64,000 bases of DNA, taken from NCBI GenBank assembly GCA_023053575.1, contig JAKZAP010000020.1, positions 15,185,998 through 15,249,997 on the forward strand. The letters run 5' to 3'. Made by a program: the position numbers and the translations under genes. How positions within the stretch are numbered: the first letter of the stretch is position 1; each line of letters begins with the position of its first letter. Origin of the DNA: Branchinecta lynchi (lineage: Eukaryota > Arthropoda > Branchiopoda > Anostraca > Branchinectidae). Below, in pieces: positions 43,140 through 54,028 of the stretch. The notes below the pieces were generated by a model that saw only the letters and a program-made list of their open reading frames with translations, was not told the origin of the DNA and ran no database searches.

Positions 43140-44760
43140 CAGTCCCCCTAACTTTTCGAGATTCGGTAAAATTTTGGGCCGCAGGCCCACGGTTTTACAA
43201 ATATTGTGCGGTATTTTTTCGATGCCAGAACTATTCGGTATATTTACGGGGATTCGGTAATAAGTACGGGGATTCGGTAGTAAGTAGAAATAGCTCACGG
43301 AAACTTCATCGCACCAGCTTCTCGTCCGGTAGTCTCACGGAATTGTGTACCCAGAAGCTAGGAAGCCGGTAGTTCATACCGGAAACTGTATAATTGGAGC
43401 TTGTGTTCCGGTAGTGTCTACGTGGAATATAGAACTCACGGAATAGTTTGTATGAGAGCTAGCATGCCGGGATTTTCACTGACTTAGAGAAAATAACATG
43501 GGAAAAAATTTACTACCGGAACCTATGTATTGAGAGCTAAGGTACCGGTAGCAACAACTATTTGATTGAAAATTATCAGCTCACGGATACAGATGGCTAT
43601 GGGCTAGGGTTCCGGTAGTGCAAACAAAAAAAAATTGAACTCACGGACCCATGTCAGTGCAGACTAGGAAACCGGAAGTGACTATTTTTAACTCACGGAA
43701 CCCAACTCCTGTGGGCTAGGGTTCCGGTAGTGCCAAAATTACAAACTCATAGAAGTTGGATCCATGAGCTATGCCGGGCTCAAAGTCAATATTGACACAT
43801 GTCTGTGAGTTTGTAATTTTTTTTTTTTTTGCACTACCGGAACCCTAACCCATAGCCATCTGTATCCGTGAGCTGACAATTTTCAATCAAATTGTTGTTG
43901 CTACCGGTACCTTAGCTCTCAATACATGAGTTCCGGTAGTAAATTTTTGCCCATGTTATTTTCTCTAAGTCAGTGAAAATCCCGGAATCCTAGCTCTCAT
44001 ACAAACTATTCCGTGAGTTCTACATTCCACGTCGAAACACAAGCTCCAATTGTACAGTTTACGGTATGAACTACCGGCTTCCTAGCTTCTGAGTACACAA
44101 TTCCGTGAGACTACCGGACGAGAAGCTGGTGCGATGAAGTTTCCGTGAGCTATTTCCACTTACTACCCGAACGGGAGCCAGCACATAAAAGTTTCCGTTA
44201 GTCAATGACGTCAGATCCCGGAATCGCAGCTCATATGGTTTGCTTTCCGTGAGAACTACCGGTTCCGCAGCCCATGGAACATAAAGTACGGCTCCCGGTT
44301 CCCTAGACAGTGCCATCCCAAATAGGCTGTCGGTACATATCTATTCTGTATAATGATCGGGATTCGGTATAATTGCCGGGATTCGGTAGTTGTCACGAAT
44401 TGGGTGAGCGAATTTACTGAAGATCTTTGGTAATTTTCAATGCCGGAACTATTCGGTATATTTATGGAGATTCGGTAGTTAGACAGAATCCAGAATAGGC
44501 TATCGGTCCAAAATTATTCGGTATCATGACTGGGATTCGGTAATTTATTTGGTATAATTATCAGGATTCGTCAATTCGGTAAACTACACCGAATACGAAA
44601 CATTACTCCGTAACTTTTCGATACCAAAACTTTTTTGTATAATAACCGGGAATCTTGGATCAGAATCTTGGATACACTATCGGTCTAAACTTATTCGGTA
44701 TAATAACCGGAATTCATTAATTTATCCGGTATAATTGCGAGATTCGGTAGTTACCAAGAA
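43140..44760. repeat. ATTCGGTA-rich flanks of the foldback
   Basis: Outside the arms, (G)GGGATTCGGTA, ATTCGGTATA and TTCGGTAATTT recur about fifteen times at 43160-43280 and 44330-44760, so the foldback sits inside a larger array. Further arm-like modules (CCGTGAGAACTACCGG) extend to about 44300 on the right only. Confidence 0.65.
43284..44162. mobile_element. Large foldback of CCGGTAGT / CTCACGG modules
   Basis: The left arm (about 43284-43627) and right arm (about 43829-44162) are inverted and collinear over some 340 bp, e.g. GAAACTTCATCGCACCAGC against GCTGGTGCGATGAAGTTTC. Each arm is itself a series of ~45-bp modules running CTCACGGA...CTAGG..CCGGTAGT. The spacer holds two further modules. 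Both arms encode the same chance peptide on opposite strands. Confidence 0.85.
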
Positions 44761-44840
44761 CCTCGAAACTCGAAGAGGTCGAGTAAAGAACTGGATCACA
44801 CACATAAGGACTGATCTATCATTCCATCGATAGTTCTTAC

Positions 44841-45727
44841 TTTTTGGGATTCCAAAACGTAAGTGGAGGGTTACTTATCACACCGTAAAAGTTGTCCGTC
44901 TGTCCGTCCGTCTGTCAGCACGATAACTCTCGAAGGGAATGAGATATATTGACGAAACTTGGTGTTTGGATTATTCTTTGTGTCAAGGGTAAGGTCAAGT
45001 TGGTAGATGGGCTCTGTAGCCCTACATTTAGGGGTGGGGGAGGGGGTTCAAATTAACGGGCAAACAAAATATTTATAAACAGCTAATGTGATAGTCGATT
45101 ATGGGGTAAGAAAACATGCTGAAGACGATAACGCAAACCATTTCTTGCCGGACAAGTAGTTCGTCCGGAATCCGGCAAAAAACGGAAAGTTGGTTAAAAT
45201 TAAAAGCTAATTTGAAGTTGATTAGTCGATTATGGGGTAACAAGACATGCTGAACACGATGAAGAAAACCATTTTCTCGCCGGACAACTAGTTTACCTGG
45301 AATCCGGCGAAACCGGAAATTTTTTTAAAAGCGTAAGTTTTATTTGAAGTTGTTTAAATGACAGATTTAGGGCTCCAGAAAAGACGCTGAGTCTGTATAT
45401 GACAATTATTTTTTAACCGGACATATAATTCGTCAGGAATCCGGTTGAAACCGAAAAATTTGTATATGTTAAAGTTTTATTCGAATTTGATTAGAGGGAT
45501 AAGAAGATACGCTGAATTCGTTTCTGAATTGTTCTTTTCTTGCTGGACAAGTAGTTTGCCCGGAATTTCGGTCAGTTTTTCCAAATAGATATGGCTTACA
45601 GAGGTATATCTTAACTTGGTTTTCTCAGAGGATTAGGGTGGCGAAGACTGGATCTGGCGAAGACAAGACCTAATTGTCTGGATCAAATATTAGGTTTTTG
45701 GGATCCCATCGAAAGCTTAGGTCTTGT
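44841..45727 (-). mobile_element. GGGATCCC-bounded repeat element, copy 4 (inverted)
   Basis: It begins TTTTTGGGATTCCAAAACG and ends GGGATCCCATCGAAAGC then TTAGGTCTTGTT. It carries GTCCGTCTGTCCGTCCGTC and about four CGGAATCCGG units. Same order as copy 3. Confidence 0.75.
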
Positions 45728-45851
45728 TTTTTTTTATCCCAAAAAGACGCTCTAGTCATAAATGTTTCGAAAACTCCGCCTGCGGCGCTTTTCGTAATAC
45801 TCCCTGTCATTTTAAGCCAGTTTAGGATTGCCGTTTACAAAACATTTCGGG

Positions 45852-46421
45852 TTCGTCCGTCCGTCTGTCAGCAGGATAACTCTAGAAGGGAATGAGATAT
45901 TTTAATGAAACTTGGTGTGAGGATTTTTCGAGTCAAGAGAAAGGTCTATCTCTTAGATGGGCCCGATAGCTGCATATTTAGGGGAGGGGAGGGAGATATT
46001 ATATGAAAATAAGGATTTACTGACCAAAAAGACAACAGGAATGTAGACTAAGAATTAACGGGCATAGTCAATGTAACGGCTCCGTTAACAAGCCTGAAGC
46101 ATTAGTTCCTCTTCTCCATCACTTGAAGAATCTGTTTCAAAATAATTATCAAGCCGTTATTTTGCAGCAAACACTAACAATTTTTTTCTGTTCATCCTTC
46201 CCCATGAAGTCACCATCTCATTTTGCATTCAAGAAACAGACGTTATATCGTTCCGTAGTAACTTCGACCGTTCCAGGTAGTAGTTAATTTGTGACGTCAG
46301 ACGTGGTTACTGCGAAGTAACTACGAAGAGGAGCTGGAACGAACCCTGAACTTCTATAAGACCCGATTGTCTGGATCAAATATTAAATTTTTGGGATCCC
46401 ATCGAAACCTTTGGTCTTGTT
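45852..46421 (-). mobile_element. GGGATCCC-bounded element, copy 5 (internally deleted or replaced)
   Basis: The left part (GTCCGTCCGTCTGTCAGC, GGAATGAGATATTTTAATG) and the right end (GACCCGATTGTCTGG, GGGATCCCATCGAAACC) belong to the family. The CCGG units between are replaced by unrelated sequence at 46010-46350. Confidence 0.5.
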
Positions 46422-46981
46422 TCAGTAGGCTCCGCCTCACTTCTTAAAACATCACATGTTCAGTCCTAACATAGCCATCATGGTCCCTTTGAAACAACAT
46501 CTAAGTCATTGTCTGTTAAAAGTATACTGGCAAATTATTTTTAATTACACCAAAAGGGTGTATGTACGATGGCAACGATGATCACGTCCCATCATGTTAT
46601 ACAAGAAAGAAGGCGTGCCTAAATCTCGACTCCTCAGTTATGGCAACCCTCATTAGTTAATAAAGATGGATCATTGTTAACTGAGTATACTCAGTTAACG
46701 ATGATCCGTCTTTACCCCATATATGGGATGAGGTTAATCTACGCTGAAAGTGGCAAATTTTGATACATTCTCTCTAAACAGACTAAGCTGTACTGGCTGG
46801 CCTGGCTGCAATATTCTTCACAGCTTGGTTGTCTAGCTAGTCCTTCTAGCTGTCCAGTCGCATAATATTCAGACACAGGGTAATCTCCGTATTAAACTTC
46901 GATTCAGACCAGAGTAAAATAACACTAGGCAGTAGCGTCAAGACCTAACCTTTCCATGCACCGGAAACGGGCCTTATGCTT
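46422..46981. other. No gene; a 54-bp palindrome
   Basis: 46661-46714 is a near-perfect palindrome centred on GAGTATACTC with arms TAAAGATGGATCATTG and its partner. At about 46914 AGAGTAAAATAACACTAGG matches the TIR of the 5.2-8.2 kb array. Confidence 0.5.
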
Positions 46982-47141
46982 CACTGTAAAAGGTTTCTCC
47001 GAATAAGGATGAAGTATTTGCTACAGGGATTAATCTTATCAATTCAATTCAATACATTTTATTCCGGTAACTAAGACCATAATTGGAGAACACACATAAC
47101 GACACTAATAAAATGAAAAACAAAACAAAACCAAGACCACA

Positions 47142-47630
47142 TTACCCTCTATCAATAGGCTCATATAACTGTTTCCATACTGGAAGTGAAAGCCGTAGGA
47201 GCGAAGTACTCAATTGACAAATAAGGGTATTGTCGCTTGCAAGAAGCCGTTTTCTCAGAGACTCACGACACAGCCAATGCAGCTCATAAAAATTCGGGAC
47301 ATTATGATCAGAAAACACTTCACTAGCACTTGTAAAACGAGGGAGTTTATGAAGAAATCGAAAAATATCATTGTACGCAATACGCAGCTCGCTTATTCCT
47401 TTCTTCGTAAAAGAACAAACAAGAGAAAGACCAAAGATACTTGTGCAATACGACCGAAAAAGAAACGTCTTAACGTCGGGAGTACAATGGTGGAAATTCC
47501 GCAACAGCATATTTCCACGTGTATAAACCGATTTCAACGAATGACGAATGTGGGTATCATCAACAAAGATGCTCATTAAACACAAACCCGAGGTATCGAA
47601 ATTGTGAAACAAATGAAAGCACACTACCAT
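47142..47630 (-). pseudogene. LINE reverse transcriptase C-terminal part
   Basis: The codons after the shift read FVDDTHIRHSLKSVYTRGN, MLLRNFHHCTPDVKTFLF, LRIAYNDIFRFLHKLPR. This is the usual thumb and post-RT region of the same group (a RxNMLLRxF motif, then an aromatic-rich AYNDxFRxL helix). The stop lies at the true C-terminus. The first ~20 codons of the open frame overlap the other frame and are not part of the protein. Confidence 0.8.
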
Positions 47631-47913
47631 TCAGAAGAATAGGCGGAATAAACGGGGCGACAGAACCCTTAGGCCTAAAACAAACACATTCAGTTTTTGC
47701 AGAGTTAAAAATGATATCATTTTCATCTGCAAACGATTGGCAAATTCGCAGTAATTTATTCAGGGCATTAGGGCATGTTGCTAGCAAAACTAGATCATCG
47801 GCATAACTAATATTACTTATGCAACAAAACCCGACGTGGCAACCAATGCCACTAGCACTTAAACGTTTGTTTAGATCGTCGCAATAAACCGTAAACAAAA
47901 ACGCGGAAAGCAC
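47560..47913 (-). pseudogene. LINE reverse transcriptase fragment (motifs B and C)
   Basis: VLSAFLFTVYCDDLNKRL is a motif-B context and SYADDLVLLATCPNALN contains the catalytic Ala-Asp-Asp of motif C. The frame ends at FRYLGFVFNEHLC. The pattern (DDL...SG.GC.VGF...YADD) belongs to a LINE group common in aquatic invertebrates; it differs from the 35.6-kb LINE. It continues after a frameshift near 47570 in the next frame. Confidence 0.85.
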
Positions 47914-48012
47914 TTATCTCTAGTGGGATAAAATTAATCCGAGTTAGGGATAATCTTATCTCAATAAAGACAAGAGTAATCCCAGTGAAATACTGCAAGA
48001 TTTTTTGTCAGT

Positions 48013-48545
48013 CATATCGAACATCTAATCAACTTCAAATAAAACTTTTACTTTCAACAAACTTTCCGGTTTGGGCCGGATTCCGGGCGAAATACTTGTC
48101 CGTCGAGAAAATAGTTTTCACCATCGTCTTCAGCATGTCTTCCTACCCCTAAATCGAACATCTAATCAACTTCAAATAAAACTTTTACTTTCAACAAACT
48201 CTCCGGTTTTGTACGGATTCCGGGCGAACTACTAGTTCGATGACAAAATGGTTTTCACCATAGTATTCAGCATATCTTCTTACCCCATAATCGACTATCG
48301 CATTAGCTGTTTCAAAATATTTTGTTTGCCCCTTAATTTGAACCCCCTCCCCCATCCCTAAATGTAGAGCTACAAAACCCATCTACGAACTTGACTGGTC
48401 CGACAACCCAACGAATCCTCACAAGAAGTTTCATCAAAATATCTCATTCCCTTCGAGAGTTATCGTGCTTACTGACGGACGGACAGACGGACAACTTTTG
48501 CGATGTCATAGGTATCCCTCCACTTACGTTTTGGGATCCCAAAAA
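48013..48545 (+). mobile_element. GGGATCCC-bounded element, copy 6 (5'-truncated)
   Basis: It begins directly at the MITE end inside a CCGG unit and ends CGTTTTGGGATCCCAAAAA. Two units (CCGGATTCCGGGCGAA, CGGATTCCGGGCGAAC) and the GACGGACGGACAGACGG tract are kept. It is very similar to the right half of copy 2. Confidence 0.75.
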
Positions 48546-48574
48546 GTACGTTTCGACCTTGCGGTGAAGATGCG

Positions 48575-49800
48575 CACTTTAAGGGAGCTAGAACCTCCTT
48601 TGGTAATGGGCTCATGGGGATCATGAAAATGCATATTTTGCTTAAAAGTATTTTTCTTAATTTGCGATCATGATTGGTACTTTAAGGAATGGTCGGATGT
48701 GGAAAGTGTCGATTTCTAAGCCAATCTTGTTGAATTTACAACTCCACTGTATTTCAGCTTGACAATATCACCATTATTCACAGTCTCTCTACAATGATTG
48801 ATTACTAGGCTATTTGCTTTATTCGCTTGCTTGTTCGAACAAAGGCTTTGCCATCAAACACAAATAACACAATAGACGTACACCACACCAGTATTTCGTC
48901 ACAAGAAAACGTAGTACGGTAATTGCGTTATAACGAATAGGGAAGAGTTCTGCGGCGTGTCAGAACTGAGCGTAAGATCGCATAGAGGCCATCTAGCGTT
49001 TAAGAAATGCATATACCCTGGTAGCTTTCTTTGGCCAGAGAAGCCGCTGACACTAGCCGTATTATTCCAAACCCCTTCGACCTTCGATTGCCCTAGCTCT
49101 CTCCGAACGAATTAAGCAAAGAATGACTCAGCCACGAGCATAGCTATACTAGTGTGATGAAAGAATGACTCATCCATGCGCAGAGCTATACTAGTGCGAA
49201 GAGAGGGGTAAGAGTTTGACGAAAACTAGAAAAAGCGTGTAAGAGATTTCGGGTGTCCCCTCGAGCCCCCCCCCCCAGTTATCGGATCCGATCCGAATTT
49301 GACAATGAACATCCAAGAGATTTGTTCTTGATTTCTGTCAAGTTTAATGCACGCCCGATTATCCGCTATATCAACTCCTACTAAGGTTCAACAGCATATT
49401 TTGCCAACCCCTTCGACCTTCGATTGATCTAGCTCTCTGTGAACAAATTCATATTTTGCTTAAAAGTATTTTTCTTAATTTGCGGTCATGATTGGTACTT
49501 TAAGGAATGGTTGGATTTGGAAAGTGGCGATTTCTAAGCCAATCTTGTCGAATTTACAACTCCACTGTATTTCAGCTTGACAAGATCACAATTAACCCGA
49601 TGGTGTTGACTAAACTTTAGCCGATATCTACGGCTCGTGAAGTCACACGGAAAGTCAACATTTTCAATTTACTAACGGAACTGATTGTCCGTAGAATGGA
49701 TTATAAGTGTAAACGCGCCCGGCGCCTCGCTGGACGCTCGGCTAATAAATACAAATATATATTCTGCAACATTAGTTTAATCGAATTTTCCTTTCCCTAA
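48575..49800. repeat. Direct repeat of ~146 bp and ACTAGTATAGCTCTG repeats
   Basis: About 48630-48775 recurs at 49446-49593 (shared GATTTCTAAGCCAATCTTG, TTTACAACTCCACTGTATTT). Between them, 49018-49290 is the inverse of 62076-62300 and carries two units of AGCTATACTAGTG plus AATGACTCA. No gene. Confidence 0.6.
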
Positions 49801-49804
49801 AGAT

Positions 49805-50280
49805 AGCGTTTGCTTATAGAATGATAGTGGCTAATAAAGGACGACTGGATCGAACTATTTTGGGTCGATTGTACAACGCTGTTTCGCTTCTACATTATCT
49901 GTACCTCAGTCCGTTTTGGCAAATCTTTAGCCCATCTGATAAGCGAAAAATACGGTCTCTGTACTACAAGTATGCGAAATTTTTGCTGCGGTTACCTCCT
50001 TGGAGCAGTAATCGTTTTACAACGAGAAATTATAAAGTGGCAGATACAGATTCGGTATTAGAAGCCCAAATAGCTCACCATAGTTCTAAAGTTGCTTCCC
50101 ACCCTTGGGTTTCTGTGCTGAAGCAGTAATTTTGCCAGTCTTTGTGTATTGTTTATCAGTTATATGTAGATTTCGTGTAGATTTTTTTTCTGTTTTTTGT
50201 CTCTTTTTCTCTCTTATACTCCAACTGTTTGTTTTCGATGGGAAATAAATTATACATATATCTATATTTCTTTCATGACG
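49805..50280 (+). mobile_element. 5'-truncated LINE 3' end
   Basis: It includes the last ~108 codons of the LINE protein and a 3' untranslated part ending GATGGGAAATAAATTATAC with a short ATAC/TATA tail. It belongs to a subfamily shared with 57722-57957 (same CTTATACTCCA(A/T)CTGTTT and GATGGGAAATAAAT tail). Confidence 0.75.
49821..50129 (+). pseudogene. LINE protein C-terminus
   Basis: ANKGRLDRTILGRLYNAV, SPFWQIFSPSDKRKIRSL and YKYAKFLLRLPPW align with the C-terminal region of the minus-strand LINE at 51.8-52.2 kb (NRGKCSRKALGRLYSAF, CFFKYCKFLMYLPKSF). The frame ends HPWVSVLKQ-stop, matched by HPWATILRQ-stop at about 57808. It lacks everything upstream of the thumb, so it cannot act. Confidence 0.75.
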
Positions 50281-50411
50281 TCATGAAAACGTCAAGGGCC
50301 GTAGACAATAAGCTAAGGTTTTGTTTCCACCTAATAACTTAATCCTTTAAGCTAGGTTCCCAAAGAAGTCGTCGATTCCGGCATCGCAACCAGAAAATAT
50401 CCGCGTCGACA

Positions 50412-50650
50412 GGCCTTAAAGTAAGTAAGTAATTTATTTATGACCCGTCATTTTCGAAAGCGGGTATGTAAAAGAAAAGAAAGAAAAGAAATAAAACACA
50501 AATAATATGCAATTTTTCAGTCTTTGACCAGACACAGTGAAGAACCTCATGTGCTGACTCGGCAAGTTGTCCATGATATTTGGCAGAGATGACGAACTTT
50601 CTAAAAGTGTAACGGCATCAATAAATTCGCGCCGCACCGTTTCAGCCTAA
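50412..50650 (-). mobile_element. 5'-truncated LINE tail (TAAGTAAGTAATTTATTTATGACCCG type)
   Basis: Read on the minus strand it ends in a GACCCG-type 3' end, then ATAAATAAATTACTTACTTA. The preceding codons (IDAVTLLESSSSLP, IMDNLPSQHMRFF) resemble those before the tail at 56.5 kb (VILLDVSSSL, IIDNRTQPAHDF). Confidence 0.65.
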
Positions 50651-51156
50651 AGTCAAATTTTATTCACGTTGCGTCTCAGTTCGTGAGCGGAAATTATTTG
50701 CGTTCCGTCAGCACCAACCTTTAGTTAGTATCTGGTTAGTATACTGAAATATATCGTCTCGAAAAACGTTCCGACAAAAATACAAAACTTTCCCATAAAC
50801 AATGTATCGAGCTAAGGGTAAAGGAAATGTTCTTACGACAGAAACAGTATAAGTTAAACGCTGTAGCAAACACTACGAGTCTCTGCCACCAGAGCGGGTT
50901 TGACTAGTCCCCGGTCACGATTTTCATCAATCGCGGTATTGAATTTCACTATTTTGACCGTCGACGGTGTTGTTCTGTCGCTGCTTTTGCTCGTCGCTGA
51001 TCTGTTTTCATATTGTTGACCGTCACTGATTTTGTCTCCGTGGATCTGACCTTATCCAAACTTAGTAAAGTTTGCTGCACTTAGCTTAAGGTGCGTTTTT
51101 TCGGATGTAGTTTCGGTGTAGTTTGACATACTTTTGTTTTCGTTATAAAAGTACAG
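50651..51156. other. No recognisable feature
   Basis: No repeat or gene is supported. Confidence 0.3.
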
Positions 51157-51158
51157 TA

Positions 51159-51373
51159 CAGTAGAGGTATGTTTATGTGAACAGTTGCTGTAATGTGAAC
51201 AGTGCAGCTTTGAGCTAAATGGTAGAATGAAGATGCAAAATACCTATACAGGTGTTTTCAGGTGCCCTTAATTACCTACTTTGGCTAGCTGGTAGTTAGC
51301 TTTAAACACAGCAAGTGCATGAAAATGGCAAAGTCCACTGTCAACAAACGTTCACATAAGCATACCTCTACTG
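51159..51373 (+). mobile_element. TA-flanked MITE (CAGTAGAGGTATG), copy 2
   Basis: TIRs CAGTAGAGGTATG and CATACCTCTACTG lie within TA dinucleotides at 51157-51158 and 51374-51375. Length is 215 bp. The interior matches 35103-35321 in the opposite orientation. Inner inverted bases (TTATGTGAAC / GTTCACATAA) lengthen the TIR to about 24 bp. Confidence 0.85.
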
Positions 51374-51756
51374 TATGTGGAATAGACACATAGAATGGTA
51401 CACATACTGTACTTCCATAACTGAAACAAAAGGATGTCAAAATACAGTAAAAGTACAACGAAACTACATAAAAAAACGCACTTTTAATTTCTTCAATCAC
51501 TATACGCTTCAACTGGGTGTGTTCCAAAGACTAAATCGACCGGCCACCTCGGGCCATCAGAAATGACTTGCGGTCACCTTGGACTGAACGATTTTTTATT
51601 TTATTTATTTATTTATTTATGACCCGCTTTTTGCGTAACAGCGGAGTATGAATAAAATACAAAAGTAAAATATACATATTAAAACACTTAAACAAAACGA
51701 TGTAAATAAACACGACAACATTCTTTTCATATAAATAAAAAACACACTAAATAGAC

Positions 51757-52552
51757 TTAAAATTTGTACACAGTGACAAGCACATTAATCGGGTTCAGGA
51801 ATGAAAAACTCGCTAATAATTTCATGGGCTGAGAGGGCAGGATGTGTGTGGAGGGAAAATAGATTTGAATGCGAACGAAAAGTGTATTAATACTATCCTG
51901 AACATTAAAATTCGAAACCAATTTACGATTACGAAAAGATTTTGGAAGATACATCAGAAATTTACAGTACTTAAAGAAACAAGTTCTCAAATTTTTAACA
52001 TCTTTTTTCCTTAGGATATGGTAAACTCCGGAACAATTGTGGATATATGGGACAATTGTGGATATATGGGCCGCAAAAAGCACTATACAACCTTCCAAGC
52101 GCCTTGCGTGAACACTTTCCTCTATTTGGGACCAAACGCCCGTAACCAAATCTAATGGAATTTGATACTGTTTTTAAAATAGAAGAGCAAGTTAAAGATA
52201 ATGTGGATTTGAAGATAAGCCCGAGCCATTTCAGCGACTCAGACGAAAAAATAGAAAAAGAACCAATTGCAACAGAAGGGCGCTCAGAGGTTGTTGTGCG
52301 ACCGAAACAAAGATATTCACATTTTGACAGATTTATCTCAAGACCGATGTCTGAAAGTTTGTTTGCTAAAATTTTCATAATTTTAGAAAGAGTGGATTTT
52401 GTACGACTGACTACGAGGATATCATCAGCATACGCAATGTAGCTGATCGAAATCTCCTTGAACAAATATGCAGGAAGAAGAGAATCCAAGCAATCAGAAA
52501 TCGCAGACTTAAATATATACGGTGACAAAACTCCACCTTCTCCATGGTTCAC
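51757..52552 (-). pseudogene. LINE reverse transcriptase motifs B and C and C-terminus
   Basis: GEGGVLSPYIFKSAISDCL is motif B and ISYIAYADDILVVSRT (52552 frame) is motif C with the catalytic Asp-Asp. SLKWLGLIFKSTLS and NRGKCSRKALGRLYSAF follow. A frame change near 52060, at a 20-bp direct duplication (GACAATTGTGGATATATGG), leads into the frame ending at 51757 with YHILRKKDVKNLRTCFFKY and CKFLMYLPKSFRNRKLV. Confidence 0.8.
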
Positions 52553-52559
52553 TGAAATA

Positions 52560-53170
52560 TTTACTTATAACTGACCCTGCCAATTTACCCGAATGCTAGA
52601 ATTTGCCTACCAATACTTCAAAAGGCAAAGAATAGAAGAATTGACTCCAGAACGAGCAAGCGAATACAAAGCTTGAGAATGGACAACGTTATCAAAAGCC
52701 CCAGATATGTCTATGGAACAAATGTGGATTGTTGATCTTTTAGAGTGGCCTGTCGCATTATTTTGGTCAGAACGTGGTGGGCATGCGCACAACCCGTACC
52801 ATCCCTGAAACCCAATTGCATATTTCCAAAATTGTGTTTTTGAAGAAATTCGGGAAGAAGGAAATACTAAAAAAATTTACTGAGTGTACATGATACTATA
52901 ATCGGACGGAAACTATTGCACAGTTCAGGATCCTTGCCTCGCTTAAGGACAGATGTTACGGTTCCAACAAGGAAGCTATTCGGGACCTGAGATTGGGAAA
53001 GAAACATTTGGAACAGTGGTTGTAGATGTTGTATCAGAACAGGACATTCAGTTTTGAAGAACTCTGAAGAAATACCATCGATATCAACAGATCCAGCCTT
53101 TTTTAGTCTGCAAACAGCCTTTTCGACAGCATTACTAGTAACCGCAAAAACGAAGATTGAGAAATTTTAA
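52560..53170 (-). pseudogene. LINE reverse transcriptase, fingers and motif A
   Basis: Translating the minus strand shows NAVEKAVCRLKKAGSVDIDG, then NSFLVGTVTSVLKRGKDP and NSFRPIIVSCTLSKFFS, then a frameshift into FRDGTGCAHAHHVL and SIDISGAFDNV (motif A; within 52607-52792). This is the standard order of RT blocks 1-4. The region is broken by at least two frame changes, so no single long frame shows it. Confidence 0.75.
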
Positions 53171-53209
53171 CAGGGAGAAACGTTAAAAGTAAAGAATCGA
53201 AAAACTGTT

Positions 53210-54028
53210 TCACACGCGCATATTGCACTGAGTGAACAAGTTGCGATAATGGTTTATCCAGTCAGAGGAGGTCAGTTTTGACGGAGACACTGCACAACAC
53301 TTGTCCGAAACAATCACTTTATTCCAAGACTTGCGGTCTGTAGGGGCATCAGCGCCATTTAAACGTGCGGATTTCAAACAATTCTTATACTCCCGCTTTG
53401 TCTTCTTTTTAAGGTCAAACCCAGTTCCACTGATAGCTCCACAAGTTATCCATAGTCTCAACCAAAATTTCGCATGATTTTTGGCTTTCTTAACCTCCGG
53501 ACAAACTCTCCAAAGCCGCTTTCGGGTTCCAACCCTAACATTTTCGAATGGTACGGCTACGTTAGCGGCAGTCTTCAAGCAATGAACGACCTCAGAGTAA
53601 TAAAAGTTCAAGTCGATGGAGGAACCAGTCACATGGAGACTAGTCTGGAGTAAGTGGAAGAGAATTTTCACAGCTGTCAAAAGGGTGGTCAGTGTAGCTA
53701 TATACAGTACGGGGTCTAAACGATTCCAGTTCCTTTTCTTGATCCATGTCTGAGGTTGAGATGTAGTGCTTTTGACACAATCAGCGGGGAGTGCCAATTT
53801 GAAAGTCAACGGCAGATGGTCATCTTCAATTTTTTCGTCGTCAACTTCAACCGTTCCATCAGCTACAGATGGATGGGAGACTATAAGGTGGTCAAGGTTC
53901 GAAACGGTTCCGCCACGATTGTGTCTGTAGGTATACGGCAAGGACTTATCTACGATACAATACCCGCTAGGAAGAGACTCGGTAAACAGGTCAGTGCGTA
54001 TCGAAGGAGCCAGGATGTTGGTATTCAA
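53210..54028 (-). pseudogene. LINE endonuclease C-terminus and linker
   Basis: The endonuclease nicks the target to prime reverse transcription. The codons just upstream (RFWILVGD) join LNTN at the frame start to give the GDLN motif of the APE/exonuclease III fold. SNLDHLIV (residues 43-50) and DDHLPL (69-74) are the later Asp-His landmarks, the second being the usual SDH position. Residues from about 95 on form the linker to the RT. A frameshift near 54050 separates it from FFNSDRLML, DNAYLPCD on the next frame, which is the strand before GDLN. Confidence 0.75.

Larger units (their letters stand above)
47041..47913 (-). mobile_element. 5'-truncated LINE inside the MITE
   Basis: Only the C-terminal half of the RT and the 3' end remain. 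The 3' end, read on the minus strand, finishes AAAATGTATTGAATTGAATT next to the MITE sequence. The 5' truncation falls just before RT motif B. Confidence 0.85.
46982..48012. mobile_element. CACTGTAAAAA MITE (reversed) carrying a LINE
   Basis: The left end CACTGTAAAAGGTTTCTCC corresponds to the right end of the reference copy, and the right part (TAATCCGAGTTAGG, TACTGCAAGATTTTTT) to its left end, so it is inverted relative to 38401. A LINE interrupts it between TTAATCTTATC and TTATCTCTAGTGGG. Confidence 0.7.

Noticed and set aside
43130..44316. Duplicate gene encoding RNSSRKLHRTSFSSGS on both strands
   Set aside because: It is the same DNA in the two arms of the foldback; no other coding signal exists.
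52155..52442. 95-codon plus-strand frame
   Set aside because: It is antisense to RT motif C of the minus-strand LINE.
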